Below, piece by piece: positions 53,167-62,427 of a stretch of DNA of 62,427 nucleotides. The notes under the pieces were generated by a model. That model was not told where the DNA came from. It did no database searches and worked only from the letters and a program-made list of their open reading frames with translations. The first letter of the stretch is position 1. The number at the start of each line of letters is the position of its first letter. The position numbers and the translations under genes were made by a program. The DNA lies in NCBI RefSeq assembly GCF_014199265.1, contig NZ_JACIJG010000018.1:1-62427 (forward strand). Reading direction: 5' to 3'. The DNA comes from Brucella daejeonensis (lineage in GTDB: Bacteria > Pseudomonadota > Alphaproteobacteria > Rhizobiales > Rhizobiaceae).

Positions 53167-54114
53167 CTATTGTCGGTGTTTTTCGTTCCAGCGCAGTACG
53201 AATTGCGATTTCTCGAATACGAGCACGACCACCAGCGACATGGCGAAGGGGATGAGCAGATAGAGAAGGCGGAAAACGATCAGGGCCGCGAGAACATCCG
53301 CTTGATCCATATCCGGCAAGCCCGTCAGGAATACGAGTTCCAGGACGCCAAGCCCGCCCGGCGCATGGGAGATAAGTGCGGCCGAGAAGGAGACCAGAAA
53401 GATGCCGAGAATGATCAGGAAACCGGGATTTCCCGCCTCGGGCAAGGCGAAATAGATGATGCCGGCGGCACCGATCAGTTCCAGCGGAGCGACGATCAGT
53501 TGCTGCGCCACGACGGAAAGGCGCGGATATTCCAGGCGGAAGCTGCCGATCTTGAGCGGACGAAGGCGCAACCAGCTTCCAAAAATATAAAGCAGCACGG
53601 AAGCAAGCATTATCAAGGCAATGATAACGGAGATCGTGGGGGTCAGTTCTTCGTTGAAGCGCATGAGAATATGCGGCTCCAGCAGAAGGACGATACCGGA
53701 GGTGATGATGACGCCGAGAACGAAGGTGAAGGAGCAGAAGGCAATCAGGACGGCGATTTCGCTGCCCGGCATCCCTTGCGAGGAATAGGCGCGATAGCGG
53801 ACAACCGCCCCGGATACTACCGAGGCGCCGATATTGTGCGACAGAGCATAGGTGGTAAAGGAGCAGAGCGCGATAAACAGCCAGGAAATCCTGCGCCTGA
53901 GATGCAGGAGCGCGATGCGATCGTAACCTGCCAGCGAACTATAGGCGAGCAGTGCCGCAGCTGTAGCAAGCACCCAATGCTGCATACGAATGGCATAGAG
54001 ACTGTCCAGAACATCGTCGAGGGAAATGCTGCGCAGCTCACGATAAAGAAGCCAGGCCGACACGCCAACTGCACAAACACCTACGATCGGCCAAATATAA
54101 TCCTTTGCCTTCAT
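53167..54114 (-). CDS. UPF0104 / lysylphosphatidylglycerol-synthase-like membrane protein
   Basis: This 315-residue protein has about eight membrane helices and belongs to the YbhN/UPF0104 group, related to the flippase domain of MprF. Motifs are YALSHNIGASVVSGAVVRYRAYSSQGM (quoted here only as NIGASVVSGAVVRYRAY) and SHAPGGLGVLELVFL. It lacks the synthase domain. Its start overlaps the stop of the upstream antiporter gene by 4 bp, so the two are translated together; no shared function is established. Confidence 0.85.
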   Translation of the reverse strand: MKAKDYIWPIVGVCAVGVSAWLLYRELRSISLDDVLDSLYAIRMQHWVLATAAALLAYSSLAGYDRIALLHLRRRISWLFIALCSFTTYALSHNIGASVVSGAVVRYRAYSSQGMPGSEIAVLIAFCSFTFVLGVIITSGIVLLLEPHILMRFNEELTPTISVIIALIMLASVLLYIFGSWLRLRPLKIGSFRLEYPRLSVVAQQLIVAPLELIGAAGIIYFALPEAGNPGFLIILGIFLVSFSAALISHAPGGLGVLELVFLTGLPDMDQADVLAALIVFRLLYLLIPFAMSLVVVLVFEKSQFVLRWNEKHRQ

Positions 54115-55964
54115 CGACCGGTTACCATGCCGTCATGCTTCATGTCGTCCCCCTTTGTGCCCATTGTATCGGCTAGCGTATCTTCCGATACTATCCCCAT
54201 TTCGCTGCTCTGAAGGCCTGTTCGTGCGGAAACTGTTTCACCGTTTCTCTTTTTGACCTCAGTCCCGATTGCCTTGGCCATGGCAGCCGCGATCTCTTCT
54301 TCACCCAGGATGACGAAGTTGGCGCCAAGATCCTGTAAATATTGCGCTTCCGCATTCGAGCAGGCGCGAACAACGATATTGATAGCCGGATTGGCGGCCT
54401 TAGCCAAAGCGGTCACTCGCCCTGCCTCGAAGGCATTAGGGATCGCTATGACCAGATTTTGCGCCGCCCCAGGGTTTGCGGCATTCAGTATTTCGGCATC
54501 CGACCCGTTGCCTGCAATGGCTTCGATATTTTTTTCCTTCAACGACGTGCAGATTTTGGGCGAGTCCTCGATGACCAGATAGGGCGCGGCCTGATCCTGT
54601 AATCCGACTGCGAGCCTGCTGCCGATCTGCCCATAGCCGACAATAATGGTGTGTCCGGTGAGAAGGGTTTGCGGTAGGGGTTCAGGTTCCGAAATACGCG
54701 GCTCGGCAAGCGCGCTTTCATCTGCTGGTGTTTCGCCCTTGCTGCGCTTTTCGATCCATGGCCTCATGCGTTCGGCGACGATGAACATCACCGGGTTGAG
54801 GAAAATCGACAGGATCGCGCCTGCCAGAATGAGATCGCGTCCGGCGGGCGGAAGAAGATTGAGGCTGACGCCAAGACCCGCAAGAATGAACGAGAACTCG
54901 CCGATCTGCGCAAGGCTGGCTGAAATGGTAAGCGCTGTGCTGACCGGGCGGCGAAAAGCACGCACGATGAAGAACGCCACGACCGACTTGCCGATCAGGA
55001 TAATGGCGAGCGTTCCAAGAAGCGGCAGCGGGTCCCTGAGCAGGCTCATCGGATCGAAGAGCATTCCGACTGAAATGAAGAACAGGACCGCGAAAGCGTC
55101 GCGCAGGGGAAGGGATTCTTCCGCTGCACGATGGCTGAGTTCGGATTCGCTCATCACCATGCCGGCAAAGAAGGCACCAAGCGCAAAGGAAACACCGAAG
55201 AGGTGCGCAGCTCCGAAAGCCACGCCCAGTGCAATGGCGAGGACACCGAGGCGGAACAGTTCCCGAGAGCCGGTTTGGGCCACGACTTTAAGGAGCCAGG
55301 GGATGACCTTGCGTCCGACTATCAGCATCAGGGCGACGAACAGGATGACCTTGCCGATTGTCAGGAGAATGATGCCGCCGATACCGAGACCGAGCCATGT
55401 GACGAGGGGATCGCTTGCCGCAGTGCCTGCCGCGCGACCCGTCACGCTGGCGATTGCCGGAAGCAGCACCAGCGCGATTACCATGGCGAGGTCTTCGACG
55501 ATCAGCCAGCCAACGGCGATGCGGCCGCGCTCGGTGTCTATCAGGCGGCGCTCCTGCATGGCGCGAAGCAGGACGACCGTACTTGCGGTTGAAAGAGCCA
55601 GGCCAAAAACGATCCCGGCCTGTATGTCCCAACCGAGAATGAGGCCGAGGCCCGTACCAAGCGCTGCCGCCGTCACGATCTGCGCCAGCGCGCCGGGAAC
55701 GGAAATGGCTTTGACGGAGAGCAGGTCTTTCAGGGAAAAATGCAGGCCGACGCCGAACATCAGCAGAATGACGCCGATCTCGGCAAGCTGCAGGATGAGG
55801 TCCTGATCGGCAACGAAGCCGGGTGTGTGCGGTCCGGCAATGACGCCTGCGAGCAGGTAGCCGACGAGGGGAGAGATTTTCAGTCGGGTGGCTATCGCAC
55901 CAAAGATAAACGCAAGGCATAACCCAATGACGATTGTCGCAATCAAAGGCGTGTCATGGGGCAT
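54111..55964 (-). CDS. CPA2-family cation/proton antiporter with TrkA-N domain (YbaL-like)
   Basis: This 617-residue protein has about 12-13 membrane helices (residues 1-390) with the antiporter motif ALSTASTVVLLRAMQERR and HTPGFVADQDLILQLAEIGV (partial). A cytoplasmic TrkA-N/RCK domain starts with the NAD-binding HTIIVGYGQIGSRLAVGL at about residue 436. It likely exchanges K+ or Na+ for H+. It is the first gene of a two-gene unit with the UPF0104 protein. Confidence 0.92.
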   Translation of the reverse strand: MPHDTPLIATIVIGLCLAFIFGAIATRLKISPLVGYLLAGVIAGPHTPGFVADQDLILQLAEIGVILLMFGVGLHFSLKDLLSVKAISVPGALAQIVTAAALGTGLGLILGWDIQAGIVFGLALSTASTVVLLRAMQERRLIDTERGRIAVGWLIVEDLAMVIALVLLPAIASVTGRAAGTAASDPLVTWLGLGIGGIILLTIGKVILFVALMLIVGRKVIPWLLKVVAQTGSRELFRLGVLAIALGVAFGAAHLFGVSFALGAFFAGMVMSESELSHRAAEESLPLRDAFAVLFFISVGMLFDPMSLLRDPLPLLGTLAIILIGKSVVAFFIVRAFRRPVSTALTISASLAQIGEFSFILAGLGVSLNLLPPAGRDLILAGAILSIFLNPVMFIVAERMRPWIEKRSKGETPADESALAEPRISEPEPLPQTLLTGHTIIVGYGQIGSRLAVGLQDQAAPYLVIEDSPKICTSLKEKNIEAIAGNGSDAEILNAANPGAAQNLVIAIPNAFEAGRVTALAKAANPAINIVVRACSNAEAQYLQDLGANFVILGEEEIAAAMAKAIGTEVKKRNGETVSARTGLQSSEMGIVSEDTLADTMGTKGDDMKHDGMVTGR

Positions 55965-56041
55965 CAGATGCCTTTCCCCTCTATTCTTTCGATTTTAAAA
56001 ATGGGGCCGGGCAAGGGCAGAAGCCTTGCCCGGCAAGTGGG

Positions 56042-58576
56042 CTATTTCTGGGCGACCGCGCCTTCTTCCGCCTGCTTGTGCGCTTGCTTGCGACGTTGCC
56101 ACCAGTCGCCGAGCAACAGGAGGATCGGTGCCGCAATGAAGATCGAGGACGAGGTTGCGATCACGATACCGAACAGCATAGGCACGGCAAAATTGTGAAC
56201 GGCGCTACCGCCCCAGATGGCCATCGGGAACATGCAGAGGAAAGTTGTCATCGACGTGTAGACACAGCGCACGAGCACCTGATTGATGCTCATATCGATG
56301 ATCTCGCGCAGCGTTTTCGACTTATAAAGCCGCATGTTCTCGCGCATACGGTCATAGACCACCACCTTGTCGTTCACCGAATAGCCGATGATCGTCAGCA
56401 GTGCCGCGATAGCGGTCAGGTTGAAGTCAAGCTGCGTCAGCGCGAAGAAGCCGATGATCTTGGTTGTATCCAGAACGAGCGTGACAATGGCGCCGAGAGC
56501 GAAGAACCATTCGAAACGCCACCAGATATAGAGCAGCATGGCGATGGCCGACAGAACGACGGCGATCATGCCCGATCGAGCCAGTTCGCCGGAAACTTTC
56601 GGGCCAACCACTTCCGTGCGTTCGATCTTTACGCCGGGGTCGAGTTCGGTCACGGCCTGACGCACCTTGCCGACTGCGACCGATTGCGCTTCTTCGCCTC
56701 CGTCCTGACGCTGAACGCGGATCAAAACCTGACTTGGGCTACCGGCGGTCTGAAGGGCGACTTCGCCCAGATCGAGCGAGCCGAGCTTGGCGCGAAGTTG
56801 TGCGAGGTCGGCCGGCTGCGAGGTCGTAATTTCTGCCTGGATGCCGCCCTTGAAGTCGATGCCGTAATTCAGGCCGGGCGTGAAGAACAGAATGATCGAG
56901 GCGATAGACAGGAAGATCGAGACGCCGATACCGATGAAGCGCGCGTTCATGAAGCGGAAATTCGTGTTTTCGGGTACGAATTTCAGGAACGGTTCAATGT
57001 GGAGCACCTTGAGCTTACGGCGGCGGACGAACCACGACATGATCATGCGCACCAGTGTAACGTCGGTGAACATAGATATGGCGATGCCGAGCATCATGGT
57101 GACCGCGAAACCGCGTACCGGGCCGGTGCCGAACAGGAACAGAAGAATGGTCGCCGTCAGCGTGGTGACATTGGCGTCCACAATGGTTGCAAAGGCGCTA
57201 TGGAAGCCCTTGTCAAGCGACGCCATGGCGCCAAGACCCTTTCGGGTTTCTTCGCGGATACGTTCGTTGATGAGGATATTCGCATCGACTGCGATGCCGA
57301 TACCGAGGATGATACCCGCGATGCCCGGCAGCGTCAGTGTCGCTCCAATCAGGCTCAATGCCGAGAATGTCAGCACCGTATGGAGTAGCAACGCAATATT
57401 CGCGATTACACCCCAGAACCCATAGAGAAGCAGGATGAAAACGGCCACGAGCGCGAAGCCGATAATGCCTGTCAACAAGCCCATCTTGATGGCGTCGCCG
57501 CCAAGGTCCGGGCCAACGGTGCGTTCTTCGATGACAGTCAGCGGAGCGGGCAGGGCGCCTGCGCGCAGAAGGGCGGAGAGAACGACCGTATCCTGAACGG
57601 TGAAGCTGCCGCTGATCTGACCCGAACCGCCGGTGATCGGCTCGCGAATGACCGGTGCGCTCAGCACCTTGCCGTCAAGGACGATGGCGAAGGGACGGTT
57701 GACGTTCTTGGTGGTGATGTCGGCGAACTGGCGCGCACCGAGACTGTCGAAGCGGAACGAAACGATAGGCTCGTTGGTGCGCTGGTCGAAGCCTGCGCGC
57801 GCATCGGTGAGGCGTTCGCCGGAAAGCGCCACCTGATCCTCGATGGGATATTTGACGCTCGGGTCTTTCGAATCCGGCATGATGGTCACGCCCGGAGGCG
57901 GCGTATCGTTCGGATTGGCGTCTGCGACCATGTGGAAGCTCATCTTCGCGGTGCTTCCGAGAAGCTGGCGGAGCTGGGCAGGATCCTGGAGGCCGGGAAG
58001 CTGGACGACGATACGGTCCGAACCGACACGCTGGATCGAAGGTTCGGCGACGCCGACCTGGTCAACACGCTGACGGATGATCTCAAGGCTCTGCTGAAGC
58101 GCTGAATCGAGGCGGTAATTGAAGCCGGCCTCGGTGAGCGTCAGGCGTATCTGATTGTCGCTCGACGCGACGTCGATATCGTTGATAGCCGTACCGAAGC
58201 CGCTGGTATTGACCTGGGAGATCAGGGTGCGCAGGGCTGTTTCGGCTTTGGCGCGCTGGTCCGCGTCGGGAATGGTCACGACGACGGCGTCACTGACCGC
58301 GCGAATGGATTGCGGCTGAATGCGCTCGGCGCGCAGCTTGCTGCGGGCATCGTCGAGCAGGGTACGCAGGCGATCCTTTTTGAGGCTTGCCGCATCGACT
58401 TCAAGCACAAGATAGGAGCCGCCGCGCAGGTCGAGACCGAGCGTAACCTGACGCTTCGGGAACCAGGACGGCATCGCCTCGAGTTGCTTTTCGGTAAAGA
58501 AGTTGGGCAGGGCGACAATAACGCCGATCGCAACGACCAGGCTATAAAGCACAGCCACCCATTTCGAAGTACGCAT
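56042..58576 (-). CDS. secDF: Fused SecD-SecF protein translocase subunit
   Basis: This 844-residue protein joins the two RND-type Sec accessory subunits that use the proton gradient to complete protein export. The SecD half (about 1-510) has LGLDLRGGSYLVLEVD near the N-terminus, the large periplasmic P1 domain and GIAVDANILINERIREE. The SecF half (about 530-844) has GIDFKGGIQAE and YSVNDKVVVYDRMREN. Twelve membrane helices are expected. The 56042-58576 frame is intact. No yajC gene is next to it here. Confidence 0.96.
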   Translation of the reverse strand: MRTSKWVAVLYSLVVAIGVIVALPNFFTEKQLEAMPSWFPKRQVTLGLDLRGGSYLVLEVDAASLKKDRLRTLLDDARSKLRAERIQPQSIRAVSDAVVVTIPDADQRAKAETALRTLISQVNTSGFGTAINDIDVASSDNQIRLTLTEAGFNYRLDSALQQSLEIIRQRVDQVGVAEPSIQRVGSDRIVVQLPGLQDPAQLRQLLGSTAKMSFHMVADANPNDTPPPGVTIMPDSKDPSVKYPIEDQVALSGERLTDARAGFDQRTNEPIVSFRFDSLGARQFADITTKNVNRPFAIVLDGKVLSAPVIREPITGGSGQISGSFTVQDTVVLSALLRAGALPAPLTVIEERTVGPDLGGDAIKMGLLTGIIGFALVAVFILLLYGFWGVIANIALLLHTVLTFSALSLIGATLTLPGIAGIILGIGIAVDANILINERIREETRKGLGAMASLDKGFHSAFATIVDANVTTLTATILLFLFGTGPVRGFAVTMMLGIAISMFTDVTLVRMIMSWFVRRRKLKVLHIEPFLKFVPENTNFRFMNARFIGIGVSIFLSIASIILFFTPGLNYGIDFKGGIQAEITTSQPADLAQLRAKLGSLDLGEVALQTAGSPSQVLIRVQRQDGGEEAQSVAVGKVRQAVTELDPGVKIERTEVVGPKVSGELARSGMIAVVLSAIAMLLYIWWRFEWFFALGAIVTLVLDTTKIIGFFALTQLDFNLTAIAALLTIIGYSVNDKVVVYDRMRENMRLYKSKTLREIIDMSINQVLVRCVYTSMTTFLCMFPMAIWGGSAVHNFAVPMLFGIVIATSSSIFIAAPILLLLGDWWQRRKQAHKQAEEGAVAQK

Positions 58577-58685
58577 GGATTAAAGTTCCGCTTGGTATGC
58601 CCTGTATGCCACATTCGTAGCAGTGGCGCGGGCATTGTTGTAATGGCTTCGGGATTGATAGGAGCCAATCTGCAAGAAAGGCGTA

Positions 58686-59105
58686 TTATGCGCTTTTCGG
58701 AGGCGCACGGGCGGAGCCGAAATTTCCCCTCAGAACTGTCAGACGCTGAAAGTTCTGCGCGGCTTCGGCAGATCGAGCGACTTCAGAGGGGAGGTCGGAC
58801 GCCCCGGCAGGCAAGGCCGCTTTGGCGCCGTCCAGATGGGCTGCCTTGATCTTCGATGCGATGACATCGATCAGGATAGCGCGCATCGGTTGCTGGGCCG
58901 GTGTCGATTGCTGGCGTGCCGGTGTCGCGGGGACGCGGTCGATCTGCCTTGCGGCTATGCGGCCAGGCTGGCTGTGGACACGATCCCCGTCCAGCACCGA
59001 AAAGTCGATTGCAAACAAAAAGGCCGCAAACGACAGAACACACGTAACGAACAGCATGAAGCCGTGTCGTCGGTGCCGATCCGTGTTTTTCATGCCCTTC
59101 ATCAA
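58686..59105 (-). CDS. Small membrane-anchored orphan protein
   Basis: This 139-residue protein has one N-terminal membrane helix (about residues 17-36, MLFVTCVLSFAAFLFAIDF), then an Ala/Gln/Pro-rich region. It is not recognised. The start is uncertain: ATG codons at residues 1, 2 and 5 are all possible. Codon use is compatible with a real gene, but conservation is untested. It is divergent from the MscS gene. Confidence 0.5.
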   Translation of the reverse strand: MMKGMKNTDRHRRHGFMLFVTCVLSFAAFLFAIDFSVLDGDRVHSQPGRIAARQIDRVPATPARQQSTPAQQPMRAILIDVIASKIKAAHLDGAKAALPAGASDLPSEVARSAEAAQNFQRLTVLRGNFGSARAPPKSA

Positions 59106-59305
59106 ATCGCCAAGGCTTTCGTTAGAGTCTAACCGTGGAGTTAAGCCAGCTTTTCACACTCATTGCGAATCCTCATTAATCATTTGTGTTCGCGCGAACA
59201 AGGGAATACTGGCATCAATGCCATTCTTATAACCTATCCGGCCGCTTCCCGCGTGTCGCGAAATCTTGTATTGAACCGCGCCTCGCATCCGTATTGGGGC
59301 GTTTT

Positions 59306-61852
59306 ATGTTGAAACCGTGGCTTTGTTTAACGGCAGAATGGAAATTGGCATACTCATCGACGTTTCGCGTTCTTGCATTTTCTTTTCTTGTCGGCGCCTT
59401 GTCACTGGGCGGCATCGCATCTGCCGTCTCGCAGGATGACAGGGCGCAGAACGATTTAACGGAACAGGCGCCTGCACCTGTTTCCAGCGTGGTGCAGCAG
59501 CAGAAGCCCGTCATCAACGACCTGAAGCAGCAGGCGCAGAAGATCGGCGATCAACTGCCGAAGGCGGCTTCGAGCGATGAGGCGCTTGCAAATCTCAAAT
59601 TGCAACTGGACACGCTTTCCAGGAAGATACTGGATGCGGGCGTATCGTTCCGTCCCCGCCTGACGGAAGTGAATACCCGTCTGGAACAGCTTGGCCCTGC
59701 TCCGTCGGGCGATCAGCCGCCGGAACCGACCATTGTCGCGGATGAACGTGCCCGGCTCGCTGCCGAAAAGGCCGTGATCAACGCCCTCGTGGGCGAGGCG
59801 GAAGACACGTCGCTTGCCGTTAATCAAATGTCGGCGAAGATCGGCGACATGCGGCGTGACCTCTTCGCGAGGACACTCTCGCAGCGCGTCAATCTCGATA
59901 CGACACTGGGCACGGAAGTCGCTTCCGCCGCAAGCGACCAGATGATCTCGCTCTGGCGTATCGTTCAATCCTGGTGGCGCTTCGTCGGCACATTCAAGCT
60001 CAAGTCGTTTCTGGCTGCTGCTTTCTTCGCTTTTCTGGCTGCATTGATTATCCAGCTCGGTGCGCGGCGTGTTCTTGGAACAATCTACCAGCGTGATCCG
60101 ACAATTGAATCTCCCTCCTATCTGAGCCGCCTTTCGGTGGCTTTCTGGTCGACGGTCATACCGTCTGCCGCAGTCAGCGTCTTCTTTGCCACTACCTACT
60201 TTTTCATGAACTATTTCAATGTTCTGAGAACGGATATTGCATCGCTTTGCCAGTCGCTGTTTATCGTTCTGGGGCTGGTTTTCTTCATTCATCGGCTGGC
60301 CTCCGCCTGTATCAGTTCCGATATGCCGCAGTGGCGGCTCGTTCCGGTGGCGCCGCGCCCTGGTCGGATATTGAACTGGCTCATAACGGCGACAGCACTG
60401 ACAAGCGGGCTCGATTCATTCTTCGGGACGGTCAATCAGATACTGTCCTCGCCCTTGTCGCTGACGATGGCAAAAAGCTTGCTGGCGACTGTCATGGTGG
60501 GTGCGCTTATCCTCGCAATCGCGTTTCTCAAGCCGGTCGAGCGTGAAGGGGATGGCGCCGTTCATGCATGGCCGCGCGGCTTCAGGACATTCCTGATCAT
60601 ATTGGGACTGCTGCCCATTCTTGCCGCGGGTTTCGGCTATATAGGCATGGCGCGATTCATATCGCAGCAGATCGTGGTGACAGGCGCGTTTCTGGTCACG
60701 ATGTATATGGGCTTTCTGACGGGGCGTGCGATTTCAGATGAGCAGGCCTTTGCATCGAGCCAGATCGGCAAGGCAATGCGGGAGCGGTTCCATTTCGACG
60801 ATGCGACCCTCGACCAGCTTGGGCTTGTAGCAGGTATTCTGATCAATCTCATCGTGGCGCTCATCGGCATTCCGCTTGTCTTGATGCAGCTTGGCTTCCA
60901 GTGGGCTGAGTTGAAGAGCACTTTCTACCGACTGATGACCGGCTTCCAGATCGGCAGCATATCGATCTCGTTGATGGGGCTGCTGACGGGTGTGCTGCTC
61001 TTTGTCATCGGTTATCTGCTGACACGATGGTTTCAGAACTGGCTCGATAACAGCGTGATGGCGCGGGGGCGCGTCGATTCCGGTGTGCGCAACTCCATTC
61101 GCACCATTATCGGTTATGTCGGCCTCTGCCTGGCGGCGCTGATGGGGGTTTCTGCCGCCGGGTTCAACCTTTCCAATCTTGCTCTGATCGCTGGCGGTCT
61201 CTCCCTCGGTATCGGTTTCGGCCTCCAGAATATTGTCCAGAATTTCGTTTCCGGTCTTATCCTTCTGGCGGAACGCCCGTTCAAGGTCGGTGACTGGGTG
61301 GAAGCCGGTACGGTGAGCGGTGTTGTGAAGAAGATCAGCGTGCGTGCGACGGAGGTCGAGACCTTCCAGAAACAGTCGATCATCGTACCGAATTCCACGC
61401 TCATCAACGGCAATGTGGGTAACTGGACCCATCGCAACAAACTCGGACGCATCGAAATCAATGTGCAGACTTCTTATACGGAAGACCCGCGCCGGGTGTA
61501 CGGGATACTGCTTGAAATCGTCCGCGGCCATCCCTCCATTCTGAAGAACCCGGAGCCGTTCGTTGCATTTCAAAACATGACCGGCTTGCAGCTGATCTTC
61601 GATGTCTATGCCCATGTGGCTGATATCACGACGACGGTCGGCATCAGGAACGAACTGCGATTCCAGATAGTCGAACGCTTCAACGCCGAGGGGGTGCAGC
61701 TGGGTTCGTCCTCGACGAATCTTGTGGTTCGTCCGCAGGAGATCGAAGCGTTGTCGAATACGATGCACAGGGACAAGCCCGAGACGATCAAAAGGAAAAA
61801 GACAAGCGATAGGCCTGATGCGGGGCAGGAGACGGACGACGACCGGGCTTGA
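59306..61852 (+). CDS. DUF3772-containing MscS-family mechanosensitive channel
   Basis: This 848-residue inner-membrane protein should open under membrane tension and release solutes. A signal peptide (about 1-43) is followed by a periplasmic DUF3772 region with helical, coiled-coil-like segments, about ten membrane helices, and then the MscS core, with SNLALIAGGLSLGIGFGLQN (pore helix), ERPFKVGDWVEAGTVSG and IIVPNSTLINGNVGNWTH (beta domain). The start is the ATG at MLKPWLC, which gives a sensible signal peptide; 40 extra in-frame codons upstream lack one. Confidence 0.92.
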   Translation: MLKPWLCLTAEWKLAYSSTFRVLAFSFLVGALSLGGIASAVSQDDRAQNDLTEQAPAPVSSVVQQQKPVINDLKQQAQKIGDQLPKAASSDEALANLKLQLDTLSRKILDAGVSFRPRLTEVNTRLEQLGPAPSGDQPPEPTIVADERARLAAEKAVINALVGEAEDTSLAVNQMSAKIGDMRRDLFARTLSQRVNLDTTLGTEVASAASDQMISLWRIVQSWWRFVGTFKLKSFLAAAFFAFLAALIIQLGARRVLGTIYQRDPTIESPSYLSRLSVAFWSTVIPSAAVSVFFATTYFFMNYFNVLRTDIASLCQSLFIVLGLVFFIHRLASACISSDMPQWRLVPVAPRPGRILNWLITATALTSGLDSFFGTVNQILSSPLSLTMAKSLLATVMVGALILAIAFLKPVEREGDGAVHAWPRGFRTFLIILGLLPILAAGFGYIGMARFISQQIVVTGAFLVTMYMGFLTGRAISDEQAFASSQIGKAMRERFHFDDATLDQLGLVAGILINLIVALIGIPLVLMQLGFQWAELKSTFYRLMTGFQIGSISISLMGLLTGVLLFVIGYLLTRWFQNWLDNSVMARGRVDSGVRNSIRTIIGYVGLCLAALMGVSAAGFNLSNLALIAGGLSLGIGFGLQNIVQNFVSGLILLAERPFKVGDWVEAGTVSGVVKKISVRATEVETFQKQSIIVPNSTLINGNVGNWTHRNKLGRIEINVQTSYTEDPRRVYGILLEIVRGHPSILKNPEPFVAFQNMTGLQLIFDVYAHVADITTTVGIRNELRFQIVERFNAEGVQLGSSSTNLVVRPQEIEALSNTMHRDKPETIKRKKTSDRPDAGQETDDDRA

Positions 61853-61971
61853 CGGATGGGCGTTCAGTTGCAGTTCAGTTTTGTCCGCTTATAAAGTGGT
61901 AGCAAGAGAGTAACAGGGTTCGCTGGATCGTGGACATATCGCGGCAGGAGCGATGGAAAGGTCGGGACGGT

Positions 61972-62262
61972 ATGAACAGTAAACAAGTCATCAGCTTGGC
62001 CAAGCTGGCGCTCGTTGCGGCGATTGTTTTCGCGGCTTCGGCTGGAGGGGCCTATGCTGCCACGATTTCCAACAATGACAGCGATCCGCAGACCGTCGTG
62101 GTCACGGAAGGCGCTGCCAAACGCGAGATGATCGTCGCGCCCGGCGAAACCGTCGATTTTTGCCCGTCCGGCTGCTTCGTCACCTTTCCGAACGGTGATC
62201 GTGAAGCCCTGACCGGCGATGAAACGGTCACGATCAGCGGCGGCGCGGCTTCCGTAAAATAA
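61972..62262 (+). CDS. Small exported protein
   Basis: This 96-residue protein has a signal peptide (about residues 1-29, ending GGAYA) and a short mature domain with SNNDSDPQTVVVTEG, then PGETVDFCPSGCFVTFPNG, where two cysteines could form a disulfide. No family is recognised. The ATG is chosen because the longer in-frame form would spoil the signal peptide. An intrinsic terminator follows. Confidence 0.7.
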   Translation: MNSKQVISLAKLALVAAIVFAASAGGAYAATISNNDSDPQTVVVTEGAAKREMIVAPGETVDFCPSGCFVTFPNGDREALTGDETVTISGGAASVK

Positions 62263-62286
62263 TCGGCCCGTCGCGTTTCATAACGA

Positions 62287-62313
62287 AAAAGCCGAGGCTC
62301 CGCCCCGGCTTTT
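62287..62313 (+). terminator. Intrinsic terminator of the small exported protein gene
   Basis: AAAAGCCG and CGGCTTTT form an 8-bp stem around AGGCTCCGCCC, followed by GTTCTT. Confidence 0.75.
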
Positions 62314-62342
62314 GTTCTTGGACAACACAGTTTTAGAGCCTT

Positions 62343-62427
62343 TCAGGTTTTGACGGAAGCGTATCCGGCGCTTTCGAAGTAGTTTGAACATTCGGCTGGT
62401 TCGATGGTTGTGACGAGGTGGCCGATG
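62343..62427 (-). mobile_element. C-terminus of an IS630-family transposase (cut by window edge)
   Basis: The minus strand reads HLVTTIEPAECSNYFESAG and a few more residues before a stop. This closely matches the conserved C-terminal end of IS630-type transposases (HL-x-T-x6-EC-x-NYF-x2-AGY). The rest lies outside the window. A TA dinucleotide at 62334-62335 followed by GAGCCTTTCAGG could be the element's end with its TA target site. Confidence 0.65.

Noticed and set aside
55934..57388. 484-codon plus-strand frame
   Set aside because: Runs antisense to secDF and the antiporter start; rich in His, Asp and Arg, typical of a shadow.

Overview
The window looks like chromosomal DNA of an alphaproteobacterium of the Brucella/Ochrobactrum group (Hyphomicrobiales). 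Supporting signs are the permuted two-piece tmRNA, the gene string thyA-folA-hflK-hflC-DUF2065-Do protease, a SecDF fusion, a BA14K-like protein, and the overall protein sequences. Species cannot be fixed without a search. Most of the window is ordinary housekeeping and transport DNA. The accessory parts are the first 4 kb, a short non-autonomous transposon near 29.5 kb and a clipped insertion sequence at the right edge.

Layout. 1-3.95 kb: right end of an integrated element with lower GC. It holds a DUF4145 (HEPN-like) protein, two divergent ribbon-helix-helix proteins that share three operator-like palindromes, two small orphans, an AlpA-like helix-turn-helix protein and a tyrosine recombinase. 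The recombinase gene ends about 30 bp from the 3' end of the tmRNA gene, the probable integration target. 4.5-10.3 kb: DUF2853 protein, thymidylate synthase and dihydrofolate reductase, then the HflK/HflC, DUF2065 and Do-protease membrane quality-control cluster. 10.5-14.4 kb: HI0933-type flavoprotein, SerB, MiaA and a diguanylate cyclase. 14.5-17.1 kb: branched-chain amino acid operon ilvB-ilvH behind a leader peptide (Ile-Ile-Ile-Leu-Val-Val) and attenuator. 17.2-27.1 kb: LysE exporter, threonine/serine dehydratase, RecD-like helicase, SpoIIAA-like protein, PdxJ, Kup, a TetR regulator, IlvC and a class I aminotransferase.

27.1-33.2 kb: BA14K-like protein, endonuclease/phosphatase family protein, Nudix protein (its stop codon is the transposon insertion site), PhzF, flavin-binding pyridoxamine-oxidase-like protein, universal stress protein and a GHL10-type glycosidase. 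33.6-38.45 kb: cobalamin riboswitch and a full B12 uptake operon (TonB receptor, binding protein, permease, ATPase). 38.4-43.7 kb: a sugar or polyol locus (Gfo/Idh/MocA oxidoreductase divergent from a binding protein-permease-ATPase-SDR operon) with a GGAA-N6-TTCC palindrome between. 44-49.4 kb: large orphan exported protein, RbsD/FucU mutarotase, EF-hand protein, tRNA-Lys(CTT), DedA protein and a 62-residue orphan. 49.7-52.4 kb: sulfate ABC transporter genes without a cysA ATPase gene. 52.4-62.4 kb: RBBP9-like hydrolase, UPF0104 membrane protein, CPA2 antiporter, SecDF, a small membrane-anchored orphan, a DUF3772 MscS channel, a small exported orphan and the C-terminus of an IS630-type transposase.

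No clear new multi-gene system is visible. The most unusual items are the two-repressor switch and HEPN gene in the tmRNA-linked element, the transposon that landed inside a stop codon and restored it, the nearly leaderless ilv leader peptide, and the sugar operon with an IolR-like operator.
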